From assembly GCA_003255025.1 (NCBI GenBank), contig QANY01000148.1:545204-609203 (forward strand): 64,000 nucleotides of DNA. Direction: 5' to 3'. A program made the translations under genes and the position numbers. Of the stretch, positions 22,346-33,183 are shown piece by piece. The notes beneath the pieces are model-generated. The model was not told where the DNA came from, made no database searches, and worked only from the letters and a program-made list of their open reading frames with translations. Position 1 is the stretch's first letter; each line of letters begins with the position of its first letter. Source of the DNA: Datisca glomerata (taxonomy: Eukaryota > Streptophyta > Magnoliopsida > Cucurbitales > Datiscaceae).

Positions 22346-22878
22346 TGTAAAGGAAAAAATTCACCGTCTTTGAAAATCGATCGTGAATTTATTAATATGA
22401 AAATCAAGAGAATAATTTAGAGAGAGAAAATAACGACACCATGATTTACGTGAAAAATTCTTATAGGAAAGAAAAACCACGGGGAGATTTTGATAGTATG
22501 TCATTATGGAGAAGGGGTTTACAAGGCTAATGAGTGTTAAGAGTTGTTGCCCCCTGTTTGGAGTTGCATATTGCCTCTATTTATAGGTCTTCAATCGGTT
22601 ACATAGAATCTAATACAGCTTATCTAATTTTATCAGAAAATAGGATCAACGGAATATTTCTTAAGATCTAGCTTATCAATTATAACAACCAAGTGAATCT
22701 AGACCATCTGATCAATCCAATGTTCATGATTAGCTTCTCTTTGGAATACCACATCAGCAATCCATGTACTTTCATCTGATTGGTCGGTTCTCACTCCATC
22801 TTCTCTTTGATGGAGTCTTCAACCTAGATCTTGTCACATGTCATTTGAAATTATTCCTGTTTATTTACCCTCATTACA
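22346..22878 (-). repeat. 3' LTR of LARD-like element
   Basis: TGTAAAGG...TTACA on the + strand, with collinear similarity to 29224-29767 along nearly its whole length. TATAAATAG lies on the minus strand at 22577-22585. Confidence 0.8.
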
Positions 22879-22912
22879 CTTGATGGAGTCTTTCTTCATT
22901 CAAGTGTAATGA
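22871..22912. repeat. 13-bp perfect inverted repeat at LTR/interior junction
   Basis: TCATTACACTTGA (22871-22883) and TCAAGTGTAATGA (22900-22912) with a 16-base loop. It straddles the 3' LTR end, exactly where minus-strand priming signals would lie. Confidence 0.7.
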
Positions 22913-23094
22913 TTTGATTCCTTGATCCTTTACATTAGATTCATTGGGACCTGCAATAATACTGATCTGTAAAAGTTATCAACAATTATAGAGAGCTGCT
23001 TTACAGACTGACGTGCGTTTAAGGGTTGCATGTGCTTTCTTTTATTCTCCTGCTCTCATAATGGTGTGTTCCAACGTTTTTAATTCTCATTCTC

Positions 23095-23455
23095 GTTAAG
23101 ACTATGACTTGGCTCTCCAATTTCTATTTTCGATAAAAGCCTGATCTGGTGCTTCGGTCTTTGCTCTCGATAAAAATCTGATCTACTACTCGGTTTCCAT
23201 CTTCGCTAAGAGGTCTGATCTAGCGCTCGATTTCCATCTTTCTCAAGAGGTCTGATCTAGCGCTTGATTTTCATCTTCCCCAAGAGGTCTGATCTGGCTC
23301 CTCGATGCCGTTCTCGCTAGGAGGTTTGGTCTGGAGCTTCGAATTATGCTTTCACTACAAGATCTAATCTGGAGCTTGGTTTCCATCTTCGCTAAAAGGT
23401 CCGATCTGGCGCTCAGTTTCGTTCTCACTAGGGGGTCTGCTTCGACGCTTCAGAT
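23095..23455. repeat. LARD tandem block 1, period about 44 bp
   Basis: About eight degenerate units around GGTCTGATCTGGCGCTCG and TTCCATCTTCGCTAAGA. Confidence 0.7.
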
Positions 23456-24214
23456 TATGTTAAGACGTTTTGACTCTCCCATGTCATTTCTTTCGTCGCT
23501 TCCCATCCTTGTGCTCAAGTTTAATAGCCGTTATTTACTTTTTTTGTCAAAACAAGCAAAACAATTTTTCCAAGCAATTATTTAACATGTTGTTGTTAAC
23601 CTTCTCATTGAGGATGCAACTGCCAACCCTTTTGTTGAAGATGTTGCCAATGATGCAATCATATTCTCTTGTGTCTTTTTGTAATTTTTCCTTTCTCCCA
23701 GACATAGCAAAATTTCTTTTTCCTTTATTTGTAGTTCTTTTTTCGTTGTCACTTTTTTCCGTTCAGTGACTGGTTTGTTTGAAGATGACTTCTAGTCTTC
23801 TTTTGAGAACGGCTACTGATTGCAGAGTTCCTCCAGTTTCCTTTTGCTACAAGCTCATTGATAGAGTTTTCTCATTTTCTTCAATACGGGCTCATTGATA
23901 GAGTTTATCTCGTTTCTTCATTTTTCTTTTCCTTCTCTCATACATTAAGATCTGTGATAAAATTTTTGTACAAGAACAATAACATATTAATTTATTGAAA
24001 TGAGTAAGGAATGAATGTACCGTTTCATAATTTCATTGCAAGAGTTTGAGTTTTAAGTCCCACTTCCATTGATTGAATTTCTCTCGTTTCCTTGTTTTTC
24101 TTTTTCCTTCTCTTGTTTTGTATTTTTCTTTTGTACTTCAGTTTCAATCAATATAAATACTATGTTTGTATAATTTTTCTTTTATTGAACTCTCTTTTTG
24201 TTGTAATTCTTTTT

Positions 24215-25125
24215 CAAGAACTTAGGTTCAAATAAAGAACCATGGCCCTGTATTCGTTCTAAGAGAATGAATTATGAACTATAATTTTCTTTTGAGAGAA
24301 AGACTTAGATTTAAATAAAAAATCATGGCCCCGTTTCCACTTTAAGAAGGACTTACGAACTGCCCACTTTCTTTTGAAAAGAGGACTTAGGTTCAAATAA
24401 AGAATAATGACCCCATTTTATTTTCTGCATTCTGGGAGAATGTCTCGCGTACTGTCTGCTCCCAAGGACTTAGGTTCAAATAAACAACCATGACTCCGTC
24501 TTCATTTTGAGAGTATGACTTATGAACTATCATTTTATTTTGAGAGAAGGACTTAAGTTTAAATAAAAAACCATGGCCTCATTTTCGCTTTCAGAGGGAC
24601 TTACGAATAGCTGATTTTTTTAGAGGAGGACTTAGGTTCAAGACCCCATTTTTATTTTTTGCATTCTAGGAGAATGTCTCACAAACTTTCTACTCCCAAG
24701 GACTTATGTTCAAATAAAGAACCATGGCTCCGTCTTCATTCTGAGAGTTGACTTATGAATTGTCATTTTCTTTTTAGAGGAGGACTTAGGTTCAAATAAA
24801 GAACCATGGCCCCATTTTTACTTTGAGAGGGACTTACAAACTGTCCATTTTCTTTTGAGAAGAGGACTTAGGTTCAATTTAAGAAACATGGCCTCATTTT
24901 TATTTTGAGATGGACTTACGAACTTCCTATTTTCTTTTGAGAGGAGAGCTTAGGTTCAAATAAAGAATCATGGCCCCATTTTTACTTTGAGAGAGACTTA
25001 CAAACTGCCCATTTTCTTTTGAAAGGAGGACTTAGGTTCAAATAAAGAACCATTGCCTCATTTTTATTTCCTTCTGAGAACCGCGTCCGTAGACACTCCC
25101 AAGGACTTAGGCTCCTTCCGTGGAA
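24215..25125. repeat. LARD tandem block 2, period about 80-90 bp
   Basis: About ten units with GGACTTAGGTTCAAATAAAG, AACCATGGCCCCATTTTT and GAGAGGGACTTACGAACTG. Related units reappear at 25985-26440, after block 3. Confidence 0.75.
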
Positions 25126-25439
25126 CCATGTCCCCGTTTTGATTTATTATCGGTTCATCGATAGAGTTTTTCCTGTTTCCTTTCTTTTCTTCCGCTTCTT
25201 TTTCCTTCCTTTTCTCGCTTCTTTTTCCTTTCTTTTCTCGCTTCCTGTTCTAAAATGTTGAAGCCGCAGGCTTCCTTGACTTGACTTTTCTTTTACTAAC
25301 CTTTTCTTTCTTTTCTTTTCTACCTTTCTTTACTCAACACTTCTTTTCTACCTTTCTTTTCTTGCTTCTCTTTCCTTTCTCCTGGCCTTCCTGTTCTAAA
25401 ACGTTGAAACCGCGACCTTCCTTGACTTTTCTTTACTGG

Positions 25440-25830
25440 CTTTTTCTTTACTCAGTTTTTCTTTACTAAGTTTTTCTTTTCTCAGCTTTTCTTTGCTCAG
25501 CTCAACCTTCCTTTTCTCAGCTTTGAATTTTTTTCCGAAACTACTTTTCTTTTCTGAAGTTCTTTCCTCAACTCTTTCCTGTAGTTCTTTCCTCAACTTC
25601 TTTTATTTTCTGAAGTTCTTTCCTCAACTTTTTTCTTTTCTGAATTTCTTTCCTCTACTTCTTTTCTTTTCTGAAGTTCTTTCCTCAACTTCTTTTCTTT
25701 CCTGAAGTTATTTCCTCAACTACTTTTTTGAAGTTCTTTCCTAAACTCTTTTCATTTATGAAGTTCTTTCCTCAACTTCTTTTCTTTTTTTAAGTTCTTT
25801 CCTCAACTCTTTTCTTTTCTACTCTGAAGT
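25440..25830. repeat. LARD tandem block 3, polypyrimidine, period about 36 bp
   Basis: Units of TTCTGAAGTTCTTTCCTCAA plus CTTCTTTTC, almost all C/T on the + strand. The Lys/Glu-rich minus frame here is a consequence of this. Confidence 0.75.
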
Positions 25831-25984
25831 TCTGAAGATTTTTCCATTCTTAGGACATTTCCTTTTTCGTGTTCTGAAGACATTTTCTTTTCCCATCTCC
25901 AGACTTTCCAGTTCTGAAGATGTTTCTTGTTCCATTCTAAAAACATTTTTTTCCGTTCTTATGACTTTCCCGTTCTGAGAATGG

Positions 25985-26440
25985 CATACATAGACTATCC
26001 CAAGACTTAGGCTCTTTCAGTAGAACCATGGCCTTGTTTCCACTTTGAGAGGGACTTACGTATTGCCCATTTTCTTTTGAGAGGAAGACTTAGATTCAAA
26101 TAAAGAACCATGACCCCATTTTTACTTCCTTCTGAGAACAACATCAGTAGACATTCCAAAGGACTTAGGATCATTTTGTATAACCGTGGCCCAGTTTTGA
26201 TTTCTTTCTGAGAACGGCGTACGTAGACACTCTCAATAGGCTCCTTTAGTGGAACTATGGCCCCATTTTGATTTCCTTCTGAGAGTAGGACTTATGAACT
26301 GCCCCTCCTAAGGACTTACGTCCTTAGTTCCTTCTGAGAGTATGACTTATGAACTGCCTTTCCTAAGGACTTACGCCCTTAGTTCCTTTAGAGAACAAGA
26401 CTTACGAATTGCCTGCTCTCAAGGACTCACGTCCTAATTG
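25985..26440. repeat. LARD tandem block 2, second array
   Basis: Further GGACTTAG...ACCATGGCCCC units, later ones degrading to GACTTACGAATTGCC and AAGGACTTACGTCC. Confidence 0.65.
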
Positions 26441-26454
26441 CCATTGTTGTTGTA

Positions 26455-27480
26455 GAAGGGAGAAAGTTAACGCCAAGTATTTTGTCTTGTAAATTGCATG
26501 CTCGTATCATGCCATAAGTTTGATTGAGAGCTTCGAATTGAATTCTGTAAAATTCTCCAATAAGTAGACTTATGTATCTTTCCACTGATATAAGATTCAT
26601 CATGTAGTTGGCCCTCAGTCAATAGAATTGAATTTCTGAATTTACTTTTCTGTATAATCTATTTTTCTGAACAACGTTCAGGAAAGATGCTATAACTTTT
26701 CACTTAGAATTAAATTCCGTGAAATTCTCCAATAAGTAGATGTATATTTCCATTGATATAATATTCATCATGTAGTGGCTCCCAGTCAATAGAATTGAAT
26801 TTGTGATTTTACTGTTCTGCACAATATATTTTTCTGAATGACCTTTATGAAAGATGTTATAACTTTTTCTCAGAAGCTTCGAATTGAGTCTTGTAAAAGT
26901 ATTTAAGAAGTAGACATCTATATCTTTCTAATTATATATTATTTGGTATGTAATAATATATAAATTAATACAATCAAAAAATTAAACTTGAAAAACGTTT
27001 ATAGGTTTACTTTCTTGAACGACACCAACAAAAACTACTATAGCTTTTGATCGGGAGCTTGAAATTGATTTCTGTATCTTTCCGTTGATATAATATTTTA
27101 CGTGTAATTAACTCCTAATAAATTCAGTTTAATTTCTGAAGTTGATCATTCCACATATTCTACTTTCTCGAACAGACTTCACGAAAATTATCATAACTTT
27201 TTGTTGTGAGCTCCAACATCAATTCCGTAAAATTCTCCAGGAAGTAGACTTCTATATTTTCATAATAATATATGAGTCTCCATGTGGTTAGCTTCCAATT
27301 GACACAGTATAATTTCCCAAAATTTACTATTCTGCGTAATCTTCGTTTCTGAACAGCTTATATGAAAACTGCCATAACTTTTGCCTCAAAGTTCCAAATT
27401 GAGTTCTAAATTCCACAAGAAGCTAATTTGCATATCTTTCAAATGATGTATGATTTGCAATATAGTTTTCTTTCATTCTC
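26455..27480. repeat. LARD tandem block 4, period about 165-180 bp
   Basis: Five to six diverged units. Recurrent words are GAATTCTGTAAAATTCTCCA, AAGTAGACTT, ATATCTTTC, TCATGTAGT and TATAACTTTT (about 26690, 26868, 27036, 27198 and 27371). Confidence 0.7.
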
Positions 27481-28499
27481 TTCTGTTCAAACACCAAATC
27501 AGGTTTAATATTTAATGATTTCCACGTCAAAGACCACTATGGTAAAATGATCGAGCGTTAAGTTGGCCGAGATAAATATGTTATTTTTAGTGTATCGAGT
27601 TAGAAGTATGATCTCAAAAAAAGATATTTCGGTTTGATAATGCTTAATAACTCAAATCAATTTAGACATGACATAATAAATTATTTTCATGATGCTCGAT
27701 TATGAGATAGTGTCAGGCTAATGTTTATTTGGTTGAGCTATCAATAAGAGTGTACTAGCCCATCCAAGCATTATAAATGTGATTTACGCTAACACATGTT
27801 AAGCATGATCATATGCACTTAAATTTTTGAGATTATGCATCAAATAATAAATTCACATTTTTAATGGATAAAATGACATATTTAAGAGAAGCAAAGCAAA
27901 TAAAAAGTGAATACGTAGCTTTGAGTTCAATGTGTTTTTGTAAATATCATTTACAAGTTCTAAATATCATTGTCTGCTCCTCGTCCGTCATTTTTTTCAC
28001 TTTCCTTTCATGCCCCTTCATTCTTGGTATCGGTTTGCGAGATTTACACTTTTGGAACTTTCGGTATGGGGCTTCTATATTTCCATTTATGTTATTTCTT
28101 CATCTCTTACTTTCATTTTTCGCTTCTAGTTCTATTCCCATGCCGCTTCCGTTTCGGCTTCCATTACGCTCCCGTTTCTAGTATCATACCCAATTCCATT
28201 TTCATTCCGGTTTCCATGACTTTTCAATTGCCGTTGCTAAGAAGTTTTTGATGCCGTTGCCACAATGTTTCCCGTTCTTGAAGTTTCCCATTCTGAAGTT
28301 GCGGCTTTCTTGACTGAAATGAACGTGATTTTCTTTGCTCTTTTTTTCTCTGGAATTTCTGCCCTGAAAGTCTTTTCTTATAAATTTTTTTATTTTCTAA
28401 TGAATTTCTCTTTCGAAATTCTTTTTCTTTTCTGAAGCGCTAAAGCTTCTCTGTTCTAAATTTTTGACTTCTACTTTCTATTTTGAAGCTCTGACTTCA

Positions 28500-28890
28500 G
28501 TTTTTTTGTTCTTAAGCTCTGACTTCAACTTTTCCGATATGAGTTTTCTGAGCTGATCTGATCTGAGCTTGATAAGTTCTTCTGTTCTGCACTTTCTGAA
28601 CTCTTCTATTCTGAACTTTATGAACTCTTCTGGTATGAGATTTATGAGCTTGTCTGGTCTGAGCTCTCTGGGCTCTTCTGGTCTGAGCTTTCAGAGCTTT
28701 TCTGATCTGAGCTCTTCTGGTCTGAGTTTTTTTATCTGAGCTTTCAGAGTTTTTCTGGTCTGAGCTCTCTAACTTTTCTAATCTGAGCTCTCTAACTTTT
28801 ATGATTTGAGCTTTCTGGTATGAGCTTTCTGAGCTTTTCTGATCTGTCTGAACTTTTCTGAATTGCGCTTTTCTGAGCTCAACTTTTAAT
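28500..28890. repeat. LARD tandem block 5, period about 20-25 bp
   Basis: CTGAGCTTTTCTGATCTGAG-type units; this block underlies the basic minus-strand ORF. Confidence 0.7.
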
Positions 28891-28982
28891 ATCCGCTCTG
28901 ATTTTTTTTTTGCTTTAAGCTTCCTTGGTAGCGACGTTTCCATGGTGGTGATGCTACCCCAAGCAGTTGGTGATGACGACAA
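28512..28982 (-). CDS. 156-residue basic repetitive ORF in LARD (unidentified)
   Basis: ATG-started frame beginning about 240 bases after the primer-site motif, i.e. first in the element RNA. After a normal-looking N-terminus (MSSSPTAWGSITTMET), the chain is an imperfect R/K/Q-A repeat (KAQTRRAQRAQTRQAH and similar), strongly basic, with no Cys and no recognisable domain. The repeat mirrors the DNA tandem repeat CTGAGCTTTTCTGATCT, so the open frame may be a by-product of purine-rich repeats. Some Tat/Ogre gypsy elements have an extra ORF before gag, so coding cannot be excluded. Whether it is translated is unknown. Confidence 0.25.
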   Translation of the reverse strand: MSSSPTAWGSITTMETSLPRKLKAKKKSERILKVELRKAQFRKVQTDQKSSESSYQKAQIIKVRELRLEKLESSDQKNSESSDKKTQTRRAQIRKALKAQTRRAQRAQTRQAHKSHTRRVHKVQNRRVQKVQNRRTYQAQIRSAQKTHIGKVEVRA

Positions 28983-29202
28983 CGATCATTACCACGCTCT
29001 TTGCTTCCGTTTTTATTTTGTAGTCATTTTCATTTCTGCTTCTGTTTTGAGTTTCTGTATTGCTGGCCTTTTCGTTCCTGCTTCCGGTTCGGCTTCCGAT
29101 TCCACATTTTCTTTCATTTCCACTTCCGCTTTAGTTGTTGAGGAGGCGTTTGATTTAGTTTTCAGCATTTTTTGAGAAGGGATTTCTTGAGTTTTTCTCT
29201 CG

Positions 29203-29223
29203 CTCTCAATGAAAGCACCAAAT
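29203..29223 (-). other. Primer-binding-site-like motif of LARD
   Basis: TTTGGTGCTTTCATTGAGAG on the minus strand, immediately inside the 5' LTR. The 39.4-kb gypsy element has the same motif with few changes at the same place. The tRNA is not identified. Confidence 0.6.
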
Positions 29224-29767
29224 ATAAAGGAAAAAAATCCACCGTCTTTGAGAATGGGTCATGAATTGTTTACATCATAATATGAAAATCAAGAGAATAA
29301 TTTAGAGAGTGAGTGAGAGAGAGAGAGAGAGAGAGTAATGACACCATGATTTACATGGAAAACCTTTAAAGGAAAGAAAAACCATAGGGAAATTTTGATA
29401 GTATTTCATTATGGAGAAAGAGTTTACAAGGATAATGAGTATTGAGAGTTGTTGTCCCCCGTTTGGAGTTGCATCTTACCTCTATTTATAGGCCTTCAAT
29501 CGGTTACATAGAATCTGATACAGTTTATCTAATTCTATATGAAAATAGGATCAACAGAATATTTTCTGAGATCTAGCTTATCAACAATAACAACCAAGTA
29601 AATCTAGACCGTTTGATCAATCCAATGGTCTTGATTAACTGCTCTTTGGATTGCCACATCAGCAATCCATGTACTTTCATTTGATTGGTCATTTCTCTCT
29701 CTATCTTCTCTTCATGGAGTATTCGACCTAGATATTGTTACATGTCATTTGAAATTATTCATGTTCA
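29224..29767 (-). repeat. 5' LTR of LARD-like element
   Basis: Same sequence as 22346-22878 with scattered substitutions, a (GA)n expansion at 29305-29336 and a first dinucleotide changed from TG to TA. The outermost dozen bases are replaced by TA repeat. Confidence 0.78.
29482..29490 (-). promoter_or_regulatory. TATA box of LARD 5' LTR
   Basis: TATAAATAG on the minus strand, conserved in both LTRs (22577-22585), so the promoter core has survived divergence. Confidence 0.55.
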
Positions 29768-29783
29768 TATATATCTAGATATG

Positions 29784-29834
29784 TGTGTATACACGTGCGC
29801 GCGTGTGCGTGTGCGTGCGGGGGCGTGCGTGTGT
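29784..29834. repeat. Alternating (GT/GC)n tract
   Basis: About 50 bases of nearly perfect purine-pyrimidine alternation (GTGCGCGCGTGTGCGTGTGC...), potentially Z-forming. Confidence 0.75.
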
Positions 29835-31339
29835 CATATATAATATATGTGTATAACATATGTTAGGGTTTTCTTTGTGTATTTTTTTAGAGACAAGGAG
29901 GAGAACAAGAGAGACGTGAAAGAAGATTCTGCTAGAAAATATATGGAGTCTTTCATTATTTCTTTCTTTTTAATCTTTAGATTTTCTAACTCTGTTTTTA
30001 TTTTTCGAGATTTTGTAATGCACTAATTTCTTATATCATGCTTACCGTGTACTCTAGCTATGAATTTTTTAAAATTTTCTAAACTGTTTTATTTTATTCT
30101 TATATATGTGCATGTTGAGTATTTATTTTTTTCTTTAAGTCTTTCAATTACTTGAGCATTAATTGATAAATCGTGGAAGAAGATATTTAGTAAAGCGTAT
30201 CTTGGAATAAATACCAAAAAACTACATAGTTTTATTAGAAGATAAGATTATGATTTGTGTAACCTTAACATTATTTTTAATAAATCTAAAAGGGTTCTCA
30301 CCATCTAAATCCATATATAAAAATAGATTGGGTTGATTGACATGAGAATACAATTTATATATCTACGAATAGAATATTAATGAGGATGGGGAAAAAAAGA
30401 TTAGCAATATGTTGGGTTAAAGAATTTGATTAATTATAAAGATTTAGATAAGTATTAGCTATGGTGAAATTGGATTCCTAGTGCTTCATAATAGCGTTTC
30501 TTCTCGGTTATTTCATTAGTTGTTTGTTATCTTGCATATTTAGATCGCGTTTATTGGAATATTTCTTTTGTTAATTTAGTCTTGGATCGAAAAATAAATG
30601 GTACAAAGTATTTAGTTTAGATCTTTGTTGGAACAACACTTTTCTTACTAATATATTACATGAACAATATCGTACACTTACAATTATCCGCAACAAGTTT
30701 TTTGCATCATTGTTGGGGATCAATGTCGTCTATTATATTAGTACGACTTAGTTTTTAGTTGTACGTTTGTTATTAGCTTAAATCTTATACATTTATTACA
30801 AGTGTTATTATTTTTAATTTTAGTTCATTCTTTCATTGTCACTCATTAAATGAAATGGTGTTTCATTTAATGTTTGCATGCATATAAGTTAGGTGTTTTA
30901 TAAATATCGTAAAAATTTCATGATAATTATGTGTGATATTAGACATTATATATAAGAGTCATGTACAATAGGATAATGTTTAAGGATAATAAAAAATGAT
31001 TGTAATTAATAATTAAAGTGAGGATCTTTAATTGGTCAATAATTATAAGTACAACTCATTTCAATCAAGAATGATATAGCCTTATCCGGTCTATTAATGT
31101 GGAGATATTGAAATGAGAGTATTTTATATGATGAGAATATATAGGATTACAACATGATATATTTGAATATCTAATAAACTTTAGCATATAGAATATATAA
31201 ATTCTATCATACTGATGATCATATATAGAATGATCTGAATCATGAGTAATTAACATACATAAGAATGTATTGATTCAGGTCTTGAATGATATGGGATCTC
31301 AAAATCCATTCCTTGGAAAAAAATTTACAATTTATAACA

Positions 31340-31560
31340 TGATATTTTAATTAATTATCAATTTTATTGGAGCTTGAAATTTTAGGTCTATGGGTTCTCG
31401 TGTCATCTCTATGAACACTAGTTTGGCAAGTAAAAATAATATTACAATGAATAGTTTAGAATTATTGAATCCTAATTTATTTGACATTATGCGTATGTGT
31501 GAGTTAGAGAGAGAGATAATAGGAGTCTTTTTATCATCTATCATATGATTAGAACCTTAT
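31340..31560 (+). repeat. Relic related to the copia LTRs at 57 and 59 kb
   Basis: Contains TTGGAGCTTGAAATTTTAGG followed by TCTATGG and CTCTATG.AC, in the same order as TTGGAGCTTAGGATTACAGG-type sequence at about 57210 and 59224. Heavily diverged. Confidence 0.4.
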
Positions 31561-31818
31561 CAATTAATCTATAAAAATTAATTGAGATGTAAATAATATG
31601 ATTATTTAGTGTGTCAAAATTAAATTAGGCAGTATGGTGGGATCACACTGTCTAGTCTAACATAGAAAATTATTCTCTGTGGCATCTAATCTTTTTCTTG
31701 AAGGAGACCACATCATACAAGGAATCGATGTGGCGTGATAATGGTCGGCCACCTCACCGAGTGGGGTTACTTATCAGATAAAGGTAATATGATAAGTGTT
31801 ATATAATAATGAAAAGTA

Positions 31819-31870
31819 GAGATTATCTTACGACGTATCATATAAAGATTATCTTACGACGTATCATATA
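31819..31870. repeat. 27-bp tandem duplication
   Basis: Two identical copies around TTATCTTACGACGTATCATA. Confidence 0.8.
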
Positions 31871-31979
31871 TGAGAAGGAGATCACGCCACACAATAATCT
31901 TGTGTAGCATGATGCAGTCACTTATCAATTAAATGTTATACGATTAATTTTAAAATCTTGTGTAGTGATTTATATACAT

Positions 31980-33183
31980 AGTTGTCAAAATCACGATCTG
32001 GATCGTAGGGTCGTACGATCCTATAATTTCAAAACGATCTAGATCGAGTATAGAATTAGGATCAAGTGAGATCGTGGTAAGATCAGAACATGATCGGTAG
32101 GATCATAGGATCGTATTGATCCTACCCATAGGCCATATCTTAATTTGGGTAGTTTTATTGGGTCAACATCAAGAATACGATATTTTAAGGAAAAAATAGA
32201 AAATATCCCAAGATGAAACAAAAATAAAAAAATAGCCATCCAAATTAAAAACAAAACCAAAAACCCGTGCTAAAAACCGTCACGTACGAATGTCAACGAG
32301 ATTTAAACTTTTATCCACAAATTTTATATATTGTACATATAAAATATACTACAAAAATTATATAGGTTTATATATTATTTACTGTATATATTGTATAAAT
32401 TATGAAAATCTTGAGCTATGGCACGCATGGCGCCAAAACTTCATTCCACGTGGGAGTCCATTTTTTAAAACAATCATACAAGGGGACTATTTTTTATATT
32501 TTTATTCTCGTGGCCATTTTTTATGAATTTACTTAGAAATTGACTATTTATTAACATAACATATTTTTTTTTGTTTTTATCAAATGTTATCAAATGACGG
32601 GTTATTGAATCCCACTTCCTAAACCTTCCTAAGTTCGATTCAATGTAATTGAAGCCCACCTCCTAGTTAATATGTTGTCATAAATCAAAATTATTAAATG
32701 TTTGTAATATTCTATGTGCTTTGACTCATATTTTCTCACATAAATCTTTGAATTTATAAAATTTTATTTGTGTGTTTATGATATTAAGAGTAAAGCGACT
32801 TTCGTAGAAATATTTTGTGAAAATTTAATTTTATAATTTCAATTTTAAGAAACTAAAATTGAATTATCTTTGTTAACGTACTCATTAGAATGCTTCAGTG
32901 AGGAAATTATTTTGAGTAACTTAAAAAATTATATATTTAGGATTAAACTTAAGTTGACTATTTTGAGACGTTATATATTTCAGTCATTTATAAAGTAGAG
33001 TAAAACTTATTTTCATTATTTAATTTTAGTTAGAAATAGTTCATTTGTTTTTTTAAGGATCACAGTTTTTTAAAATTATAATTATTAACATTTGGTAGGA
33101 TCTTACGATCCTCGATCCAATCTAACGATCTGATTCGAAAGACCCATCTACCGATCCGAGTAAAAAATACAATCTTGACAACT
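31980..33183. mobile_element. TIR element rich in GATCGTACGATC palindromes
   Basis: Ends AGTTGTCAA...TTGACAACT are perfect 9-bp inverted repeats. Subterminal regions at both ends are crowded with GGATCGTA, TACGATCC and CGATCTAGATCG motifs. The roughly 800-bp middle is AT-rich and non-coding. This is the layout of a non-autonomous DNA transposon with subterminal transposase-binding repeats. No clear target duplication was found, so the superfamily is undecided. Confidence 0.6.

Larger units (their letters stand above)
22346..29767 (-). mobile_element. Large non-coding LTR retrotransposon (LARD-like)
   Basis: Two direct repeats of about 540 bp (22346-22878, 29224-29767), each with an LTR-like TATA box, bound about 6.3 kb of interior with no gag, protease, RT or integrase. 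The interior is a succession of unrelated tandem-repeat blocks, pyrimidine-rich on the + strand. A primer-site-like motif next to the right LTR on the minus strand fixes the orientation. The flanks TATAT at 22341 and 29768 could be the target duplication but are low-complexity. This fits a large retrotransposon derivative that relies on a partner for proteins. The gypsy element at 33975-40084 shares the LTR start (TGTAAAGG) and the primer-site region and is the obvious candidate relative. Confidence 0.75.
29768..31979. other. AT-rich intergenic DNA
   Basis: Starts with alternating GT/GC/TA microsatellite, then AT-rich sequence without a supported gene. It contains an LTR-like relic (31340-31560) and a 27-bp duplication (31819-31870). 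Confidence 0.5.

Noticed and set aside
25396..25596. Lys/Glu-rich minus ORF (MRKELQERVEE...)
   Set aside because: Direct product of the GA-rich strand of LARD block 3; reading frame opened by composition alone.
31980..33183. 9-bp target duplication for the GATC-rich element
   Set aside because: Flanks TATATACAT and TGTTTATAT share only AT-rich words at different offsets.
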